From assembly GCA_025963345.1 (NCBI GenBank), contig JAOPUS010000042.1, positions 1 to 11,688 on the forward strand: DNA of 11,688 nucleotides. Direction: 5' to 3'. A program made the position numbers and the translations under genes. Origin of the DNA: Blastococcus sp. GTDB taxonomy: Bacteria > Actinomycetota > Actinomycetes > Mycobacteriales > Geodermatophilaceae. The notes under the pieces are model-generated. The model searched no databases. It was given only the letters and a program-made list of their open reading frames with translations, and was not told where the DNA came from. Of this stretch, positions 7,017 to 11,688 are shown in pieces; position 1 is the stretch's first letter; each line of letters begins with the position of its first letter.

Positions 7017-7049
7017 CTGTGGTGGAGACCACCGTACTGGCCCCACCAC
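7017..7049 (-). other. Inverted repeat between the glutaredoxin-like gene and rex
   Basis: GTGGTGG (7019-7025) and CCACCAC (7043-7049) can pair, with two further weak pairs and an inner alternative GGTGG-AGA-CCACC (7021-7033). It lies 27 bases past the glutaredoxin-like stop and upstream of the rex operator. There is no U run, so it is at best a weak or factor-assisted terminator separating the two transcription units. Confidence 0.25.
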
Positions 7050-7075
7050 GACCCCCTAGTGACGGGCCCGTGGGC

Positions 7076-7327
7076 TCAGCTCAGGCCCAGGTCACGCCGC
7101 AGCCGGACGACGTCGACGGTGAAGTAGCAGTGCTCCCGGCCGTCGAGCAGCACGACCGGCACCCGGTCGCCGTACTCGGCCTGCAGGGCGGGGTCTGCGT
7201 CCACGTCGACCGCCTCCGGGACGAGGCCGGCCTCCGCGCCGATCCCGGCCAGCGTCTCGGCCGCGGTCTCGCACAGGTGGCAGCCCGCCCGCGTGAGCAG
7301 GGTCAGGCGGGCCGGATCGTCAGTCAC
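7076..7327 (-). CDS. Small glutaredoxin-like (DUF836-type) thiol protein
   Basis: This protein of about 83 residues has a thioredoxin-fold layout: beta strand LTLLTRAG, redox motif CHLC, a helix ETAAETLAGIGAEAG, then VDVDADPALQAEYGDRVPVVLLDG with the cis-proline in the RVPV segment, and a C-terminal helix ending LRRDLGLS. Such proteins probably exchange dithiols or disulfides in the cytoplasm; the substrate is unknown. GTG 7327 is preferred because GGTGGG stands five bases before it; GTG 7333 would add two residues. Either overlaps the end of the ligase gene (8 or 14 bases), so the two are coupled. A glutaredoxin-like gene also lies upstream of hemA in Mycobacterium (from memory), so linkage to heme genes is old. 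An extra Cys occurs in EHCYF. Confidence 0.88.
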   Translation of the reverse strand: MTDDPARLTLLTRAGCHLCETAAETLAGIGAEAGLVPEAVDVDADPALQAEYGDRVPVVLLDGREHCYFTVDVVRLRRDLGLS

Positions 7328-8879
7328 CGGCACCCACCGGCTCGACCGCGGGTTCGGTGTCGGAGCCCGTCAGCCCCAGTTCCCGGAGCCGGGCGCGGCT
7401 GACCTTCCCGGTGAGGGAGTGCGGCAGCGACGGCAGGAAGTGCACCGACGTCGGCACCTTGTACCGGGCCAGGGACTCCGCGGCGTACTCCTGCAGCGCC
7501 TCGAAGGTGACGTCCTCCCCCAGGGTGCGGACGACGACCGCGCGGACGGCGGAGCCGGTCCGCGGGTCCGGGACGCCGATGACGGCGCTCTCCGCGACGG
7601 CGGGGTGGGCGTCGAGCACCCGCTCGACCTCAGCGGGATAGACGTTGAACCCACTGACCAGGATCAGGTCGCTGCGCCGGTCGACGAGGTGCAGGTCGCC
7701 GTCGGCGTCCCGGTAGGCGAGGTCGCCGGTACCCAGCCAGCCGTCGGCGCCCGGTCCGTCGGCCCCGTCGGGCCAGTAGCCGGAGAAGAGGTTCGGGCCG
7801 CGGATCCAGAGCTCCCCCGGGCCCTCGAGGTGGTCGTCGTCGGTGAAGTCCGCGTCGGACGAGGAGTCGGACGCGGAGCTGGCGGTGTCCCGCAGTTGGA
7901 GTTCGACGCCGGGAAGCGGCCCACCGATGCAGTTGGGCTTGGCCCGGCCGGTGGCCAGGGTGCTGGCGACCACCGGGGAGGCCTCGGTGAGGCCGTAGCC
8001 CTCCCAGACCGTGACGGCGGCACGTTCGCGCATGGCCACCCAGGTCTCCTCGGGCAGCGGCGCGGCGCCGGACGAGGCCACCCGCATCGCGGCGAACCCG
8101 CGGCGCAGGTCCGCGTCGTTGCCGGCGGCATCGGCCGCGGCCAGCCACGCCTGGAACATCGGGGGCGCCCCGGGGACGGCGGTCACGTGCTCCTCGGCCA
8201 TCAGCGTGAGCGAGGCGCGGGGGTCGAAGGTCTCCTGCAGCACGGCGCAGGCGCCCGTGGCGGCGACCAGCCCGAAGCCGGCGTTGAGGCCATAGACATG
8301 GAAGAGCGGCAGCACCAGCAGCACCCGGTCGTCGGAGCGGACCGGAGGCGGCGTCAGCGCCAGGCACTGTTCCTGGTTGGCCCGCAGCGCGGCCGAGGTC
8401 AGGATGGCCCCGCGCGGGCGCCCCGTCGTGCCGCTCGTGTAGGCCAGGAAGGCCAGTGCGTCGGGCGTCTCCGGCACTGCCGGCGCCGCCCCGTCGTCCT
8501 CCGGTGGTCCGGTGCAGACCCGGACGCCCGCCACCGGCGCGCGGTCGACCGCCGCGACCAGCAGCACGGCCCCGGAATCGCCGAGGACGTACTCGAGCTC
8601 CGGGTCGGTGTAGGCGGTGTTCACCGGCACGACGACGAGCCCGGCACGCAGCGCGCCAAGGGCTGCGCGCAGCCAGGCCAGTCCGTTGGGCAGCTGGACG
8701 GCGACCCGATCGCCGGGTGCCAGGCCGAGTGCGGCGTACCCCGCCGCGGCCCGGTCGACGGCGGCGTCGAGCTCCGCCCAGCTCAACCGCTCGTCCCCGG
8801 CGACCACCGCGGGGGCCTCGGGGCTGCGCCGCGCGGCTGCGCGGACCAGTGCCGCCAGCGACGTGCCTGCCTCGGTCAC
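7320..8879 (-). CDS. AMP-forming acyl-CoA synthetase (class I adenylate-forming enzyme)
   Basis: It should activate a carboxylic acid, probably a fatty or aromatic acid, as an acyl-AMP and transfer it to CoA. The 519-residue protein has the ordered family motifs: P-loop-like AYTSGTTGRPRGA (146-158), PLFHVYGLN (191-199), SSGAAPL (269-275), EGYGLTEASP (293-302), GELWIRGPNLFSGYW (355-369), WLGTGDLAYRD (381-391), VDRRSDLILVSGFNVYP (399-415) and the catalytic lysine in LTGKVSR (Lys492). Substrate cannot be read from sequence. Between 331 and 352 lies an unusual Ser/Asp-rich insertion. The GTG start has AAGGAG seven bases before it; the ATG at 8886 is out of frame. Its stop overlaps the glutaredoxin-like gene. 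The sigma gene is divergent, across 180 bases. Confidence 0.93.
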   Translation of the reverse strand: MTEAGTSLAALVRAAARRSPEAPAVVAGDERLSWAELDAAVDRAAAGYAALGLAPGDRVAVQLPNGLAWLRAALGALRAGLVVVPVNTAYTDPELEYVLGDSGAVLLVAAVDRAPVAGVRVCTGPPEDDGAAPAVPETPDALAFLAYTSGTTGRPRGAILTSAALRANQEQCLALTPPPVRSDDRVLLVLPLFHVYGLNAGFGLVAATGACAVLQETFDPRASLTLMAEEHVTAVPGAPPMFQAWLAAADAAGNDADLRRGFAAMRVASSGAAPLPEETWVAMRERAAVTVWEGYGLTEASPVVASTLATGRAKPNCIGGPLPGVELQLRDTASSASDSSSDADFTDDDHLEGPGELWIRGPNLFSGYWPDGADGPGADGWLGTGDLAYRDADGDLHLVDRRSDLILVSGFNVYPAEVERVLDAHPAVAESAVIGVPDPRTGSAVRAVVVRTLGEDVTFEALQEYAAESLARYKVPTSVHFLPSLPHSLTGKVSRARLRELGLTGSDTEPAVEPVGAGD

Positions 8880-9002
8880 CGGTCATCTCCTTCGTTGGAG
8901 CTGCTGAGCACGCCCGTCCGGGTGTACGAGACCATGCATCTGGGCAGGCTCGCGTGGACGGACTGGGGCGATGTTGTCACCATGGGGCCAGACCCGCAGC
9001 AC

Positions 9003-9028
9003 ACGCGCCCGTCCCTCGTCGGGCGCGT
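9003..9028. other. 9-bp perfect inverted repeat upstream of the ECF sigma gene
   Basis: ACGCGCCCG (9003-9011) and CGGGCGCGT (9020-9028) are exact reverse complements around an eight-base centre, 31 bases before the sigma ATG. It could be an operator in the divergent region or a leader hairpin. The rest of 8880-9059 shows no promoter I can call with confidence. Confidence 0.45.
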
Positions 9029-9059
9029 CGGGTGAAGACGGTCCAGGTTCGGCGGGCCG

Positions 9060-9803
9060 ATGAGGAGGTCGATCGCCCGCATGCCCCACCCCCTGGACGC
9101 GGAGCACGCGGCTGCCCAGGCCCCCTCGGGCCCGCGCACACGGCCGACGCCCGTCCCGCGTGCCAGCAGCGAGGCACTGACGGCGACCGCGGCACCGAAC
9201 GACGTCACGGACGAGAATTTCGCGGTCTCGCCCGATGAGCTGGTCCCGGAGCCGCCGGGCGTCGACGTATGGGCGCTGGTGCACCGCGCCCAGGACGGCG
9301 ACGCAGAGGCGTTCGGCGAGCTCTACGACCACTACGTGACGATGGTCCACCGCTACGTCTATCACCGGGTCGGCGACCGGGCGACGGCCGAGGACGTCAC
9401 GAGCGAGACCTTCGTGCGGGCCCTGCGCCGGATCGACTCGCTGTCCTTCCAGGGGCGCGACGTCGGGGCGTGGCTGGTCACGATCGCCCGCAACATCATC
9501 CGCGACCACGTGAAGAGCAGTCGCTACCGACTCGAGGTCGCGACGGCGGACATGCGGGACGCCGACCGGGCCACCGACGGGCCCGAGGACGCGGTCGTCC
9601 AGCACCTGACCAACCAGCAACTGCTCGCCTGCGTGAAGCAGCTCGGCAGCGAGCAGCAGGAGTGCATCGTGCTGCGCTTCCTGCACGGGCTGTCGGTGTC
9701 GGAGACCGCCGAGATCATGGGCAAGAAGGACGGCGCCATCAAGGCGCTGCAGCACCGCGCCGTGCGGCGGCTGGCCGGTCTGCTCCCGGACGGTCTGAGA
9801 TGA
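9060..9803 (+). CDS. ECF-family RNA polymerase sigma factor, BldN-like
   Basis: This 247-residue sigma factor has region 2 at about 71-155 (AFGELYDHYVTMVHRYVYHRVGD, then AEDVTSETFVRALRR and GAWLVTIARNIIRDH) and region 4 at about 180-240 (LGSEQQECIVLRFLHGLSVSETAEIMGKKDGAIKALQHRAVRRL). It closely resembles Streptomyces BldN, the aerial-mycelium sigma factor, including QGRD-GAWLVTIARN, KSSR-RLEV and RFL-GLSV. The preceding 68 residues are Ala/Pro-rich and disordered-looking; BldN likewise carries an N-terminal pro-sequence. ATG 9060 is the first ATG after an in-frame stop at 9033; ATG 9081 (AGGAGG twelve bases before) is an alternative. The RsbN-like gene follows after 115 bases. In Streptomyces, bldN-rsbN also lies near rex-hemA, which supports orthology. 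Targets in this organism are unknown. Confidence 0.92.
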   Translation: MRRSIARMPHPLDAEHAAAQAPSGPRTRPTPVPRASSEALTATAAPNDVTDENFAVSPDELVPEPPGVDVWALVHRAQDGDAEAFGELYDHYVTMVHRYVYHRVGDRATAEDVTSETFVRALRRIDSLSFQGRDVGAWLVTIARNIIRDHVKSSRYRLEVATADMRDADRATDGPEDAVVQHLTNQQLLACVKQLGSEQQECIVLRFLHGLSVSETAEIMGKKDGAIKALQHRAVRRLAGLLPDGLR

Positions 9804-9825
9804 CCGAAAAGTCGATCGTCGGGGC

Positions 9826-9854
9826 CGTAACCGAATACCGTTCCGCCTCGTTGG
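9826..9854 (+). promoter_or_regulatory. ECF-type promoter candidate for the anti-sigma gene
   Basis: CGTAAC (9826-9831) with the AAC typical of ECF -35 elements is followed after 17 bases by CGTTGG (9849-9854), a plausible -10. It lies in the 115-base gap between the sigma and RsbN-like genes, giving a leader of roughly 55-60 bases. In Streptomyces venezuelae rsbN is a direct BldN target, so a promoter here is expected. The exact BldN consensus was recalled, not checked. Confidence 0.45.
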
Positions 9855-9918
9855 ATCGGGTGCAGCGGGAGGCGCCGACTACTGGTCTCCCCGCAGGATC
9901 GACGTCCGGAGGAACCAG

Positions 9919-11088
9919 GTGAGCGTGCGACATCGCGAGGACGCCGTCGTCGCGGCGCTGCACGAGCTCGCGCCGCACCTCGACGGCGAGCCCGACCCTG
10001 CCTTCCGGGCCGCCACCCGCGCTCGGCTGGTGGCGATGGCCGCCGTCCGGTCGCCCGACCCCGAGCCGGTCACCGGGTTCAAGCGGCTCCTGGCCGCCCG
10101 CGCGGAAGACGCCGCACCCGCCCGGTGGCGGACCCGGCTCACCGCCGGCCTGGCCGGCGCCGCGCTGACCGTGACCGCTGCCGCGTCCCTCGTCGCCCTC
10201 GCCTCCGACGCGCGCCCCGGCGACGTGCTCTACGGGCTCAAGCGCGGCACGGAGCAGACCCAGCTCGCGCTGGCCGGCGAATCCCGCGGGCAGACGCTGC
10301 TCGATTTCGCCAGCACCCGGCTCGACGAGCTGAAGACCCTGGTCGATGACCCGCCGAACGCCCTGCCGGCCGCGGGTGGCGCTGCCGGAACGGGCGGCAC
10401 GATGCTAGCCGCGGGCGCGGACCCCGGGCTGGTGATCTCCACGCTCGAGACGATGGACGACCAGACCACTCAAGGCACTGCCTGGCTGACCGGCCGGGCC
10501 GTGACCACCCGGAACGACGGTCCGTTGGACGACCTGGCCGTCTGGGTGACGGCACAGAGCGACGGGCTCGCCGCGCTGGCGCCCGACCTGCCCGACGCGG
10601 CGGGAGCCGCCGTGACCCACTCCCTCGCTCTGCTCACCGACGTCGCGGCGCGCAGTGATGGGCTGCAGGGGGCGCTCACCTGCGCCGCGGGGCCGGCGGT
10701 CGGCGCCGCGGACGCGCTCGGCCCGGCACCGGCCACGTGCGTGCCGGCCGCCCCGGAGACGGCGACACCGGGGCCCGGAACGGGCGTGCCCGGCACCGGG
10801 TCGACCACCCAGGCGACCACCCCCGCCGTGCTGACGACTCCGCCCGTCGGCGGCACGGGGTCGGGTGGCACCGGTACCGGCGGTGGCTCCGGTGGGGTGC
10901 CGGTCCCCGGCATTCCTTCCATCCCTGGCGGGCCGGGCCTGCCGACGATCCCCGGCACGCCCACCGTCCCCGGCCTGCCCGGCGTCACGCTCCCCGGCAC
11001 CGGCCCGGGGCCGGTGGTCGACGCCCCCAGCGGGGATCTCGGCGTCGGCGTGTGCCTCCCGCCGCTGGCGACGATCGGCGACTGCTGA
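9919..11088 (+). CDS. RsbN-like single-pass membrane anti-sigma candidate with DUF5667-type region
   Basis: This 389-residue protein has a charged cytoplasmic N-terminus (1-72, with an HELAPHL segment), one membrane helix (about 73-95, rich in Ala/Leu/Thr/Val) and a DUF5667-type region beginning DARPGDVLYGLKRGTEQTQLALAG (97-120), followed by DFASTRLDELKTLV. Residues 275-366 are Pro/Gly/Thr-rich, with degenerate PGxPxxPG repeats (327-358), probably spanning the cell wall. Four outer cysteines (255, 274, 379, 389) could form disulfides. No zinc-binding HxxxCxxC anti-sigma motif is present, as in Streptomyces RsbN, which has its own fold. GTG 9919 has GGAGG six bases upstream. Position downstream of a BldN-like sigma supports an anti-sigma role; binding is inferred. 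Confidence 0.87.
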   Translation: MSVRHREDAVVAALHELAPHLDGEPDPAFRAATRARLVAMAAVRSPDPEPVTGFKRLLAARAEDAAPARWRTRLTAGLAGAALTVTAAASLVALASDARPGDVLYGLKRGTEQTQLALAGESRGQTLLDFASTRLDELKTLVDDPPNALPAAGGAAGTGGTMLAAGADPGLVISTLETMDDQTTQGTAWLTGRAVTTRNDGPLDDLAVWVTAQSDGLAALAPDLPDAAGAAVTHSLALLTDVAARSDGLQGALTCAAGPAVGAADALGPAPATCVPAAPETATPGPGTGVPGTGSTTQATTPAVLTTPPVGGTGSGGTGTGGGSGGVPVPGIPSIPGGPGLPTIPGTPTVPGLPGVTLPGTGPGPVVDAPSGDLGVGVCLPPLATIGDC

Positions 11089-11103
11089 GCCGAAGGCCAC
11101 GGC

Positions 11104-11132
11104 CTGAACGCACCGGCCCACCCGGATAGGGT
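11104..11132 (+). promoter_or_regulatory. Weak housekeeping-like promoter candidate before the HAD gene
   Basis: CTGAAC (11104-11109) and TAGGGT (11127-11132) are spaced by 17 bases in the 72-base gap before the hydrolase gene. TAGGGT is a common actinobacterial -10 form but the -35 is poor. No terminator is evident after the anti-sigma-like gene, so readthrough is also possible. Confidence 0.25.
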
Positions 11133-11160
11133 CGCAGTCAGTCGATCGTAGGGAGGTCCC

Positions 11161-11688
11161 GTGCCGCGAGTGCCGTTGCGCGGCCGCCGGTCCGCACGTC
11201 CCGAAGGTCCGGCCGACGAGGAGACCCGGGCGCACGTCGCGGGTGCCGCCTCCGCCGCCGCTGCGGAGGTCGCCGCGCCTTCGGCCGTCACGCCCGACCT
11301 GACCGGTGCGGCGTTCTTCGACGTCGACAACACGATGATGATGGGCGCCTCGCTCTTCTGGTTCGCCCGCGGCCTGGCCGCCCGCAAGTACTTCTCCACG
11401 CGGGACCTGGCCGGCTTCGTCTGGCAGCAGGCCAAGTTCCGCATCGCCGGCAACGAGGGCAGCGCCGACGACATGCACACCATCCGGGAGAACGCGCTGG
11501 CGTTCGTCGCCGGCCGGCCGGTGGCCGAGATCGTGCAAGCCAGCGAAGAGATCTACGACGAGCTGATGGCCGACCGGATCTGGGCCGGCACGCGCTCACT
11601 CGCCCAGCAACACCTCGACGCCGGCCAGCGGGTCTGGCTCGTCACGGCCACGCCGGTGGAGCTGGCCGGGATCATCGCCCACCGGCTC
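11161..11688 (+). CDS. HAD-IB family hydrolase (SerB1-like phosphatase), N-terminal 176 residues (partial)
   Basis: The visible part contains HAD motif I, FFDVDNTMM, with nucleophile Asp54 and Asp56, and motif II in WLVTATPVEL (Thr162 or Thr164). A helical cap FWFARGLAARKYFSTRDLAGFVWQQAKFRI lies between them. This matches the HAD-IB group of phosphoserine-phosphatase-like and possible lipid-phosphate hydrolases; the substrate is not known. A 45-residue Arg/Ala-rich leader precedes the domain. The GTG start at 11161 has GGGAGG four bases upstream. Mycobacterium carries serB1 near its hem genes (from memory), agreeing with this location. The C-terminus, including motif III, is cut off by the window end. 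Confidence 0.9.
   Translation, partial: MPRVPLRGRRSARPEGPADEETRAHVAGAASAAAAEVAAPSAVTPDLTGAAFFDVDNTMMMGASLFWFARGLAARKYFSTRDLAGFVWQQAKFRIAGNEGSADDMHTIRENALAFVAGRPVAEIVQASEEIYDELMADRIWAGTRSLAQQHLDAGQRVWLVTATPVELAGIIAHRL

Noticed and set aside
7062..7071. Palindrome ACGGGCCCGT just after the glutaredoxin-like stop
   Set aside because: It has no loop and no U tract, and short GC palindromes are common at this base composition.
7293..9035. Plus-strand open frame of 580 codons opposite the acyl-CoA synthetase
   Set aside because: The minus strand carries every motif of the adenylate-forming family; the plus reading has none.
10857..11020. Short PG-rich DNA repeats as a tandem repeat or CRISPR-like array
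   Set aside because: They are codon-level echoes of the PGxPxxPG protein repeats with no fixed repeat unit or spacers.
10405..11538. Minus-strand open frame opposite the anti-sigma-like and HAD genes
   Set aside because: It spans two clear plus-strand genes and the gap between them, with a compositionally biased product and no domain.

Overview
The window is a high-GC actinobacterial chromosome segment with GC-saturated third codon positions, many GTG starts and tight operon packing. Gene content and order match the conserved actinobacterial heme locus. From memory, Streptomyces has hemD-hemC-hemA-rex next to bldN-rsbN, and Mycobacterium has hemA-hemC-hemD-hemB with a glutaredoxin-like gene and serB1 close by. 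A Frankiales/Geodermatophilaceae-type actinobacterium is a reasonable inference, but genus cannot be proven from the sequence. I see no mobile element, tRNA, rRNA or CRISPR array, and gene-free stretches are all under about 185 bases.

Positions 1-8879 (minus strand): read 5'->3' on that strand, the order is acyl-CoA/AMP-forming ligase, glutaredoxin-like protein, rex, a 26-codon bridging ORF, hemA, hemC, cobA/hemD fusion, hemB, a small two-helix membrane protein, and hemL (cut by the window edge). The heme genes are strongly coupled. hemA/hemC, hemD/hemB, hemB/membrane protein and membrane protein/hemL each overlap by the same GTGA tetranucleotide. They encode glutamyl-tRNA reductase, porphobilinogen deaminase, uroporphyrinogen-III synthase, porphobilinogen synthase and glutamate-1-semialdehyde aminomutase, so nearly the whole C5 route from Glu-tRNA to uroporphyrinogen III is present. 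Rex, the NADH/NAD+ sensing repressor, heads this block. A Rex-operator-like sequence (6952-6969) lies just upstream, implying redox autoregulation of heme synthesis. A strong hairpin (6875-6896) sits at the rex start region.

Positions 8880-9059: a divergent intergenic region with a 9-bp inverted repeat close to the sigma gene.

Positions 9060-11088 (plus strand): an ECF sigma factor very like Streptomyces BldN, including a long N-terminal pro-sequence-like extension. It is followed after 115 bases by a single-pass membrane protein with a DUF5667-type region, resembling RsbN, the BldN anti-sigma. The gap between them holds an ECF-like promoter candidate (CGTAAC-17-CGTTGG), which would make the anti-sigma gene a target of its own sigma factor.

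Positions 11161-11688 (plus strand): the 5' part of a HAD-IB (SerB1-like) hydrolase, cut by the window end.

The most notable points are the BldN/RsbN-like pair with its putative feedback promoter, the Rex operator and start-region hairpin, the coupled unnamed membrane protein inside the heme operon, the degenerate methyltransferase half of the HemD fusion, and the tiny ORF bridging rex and hemA.
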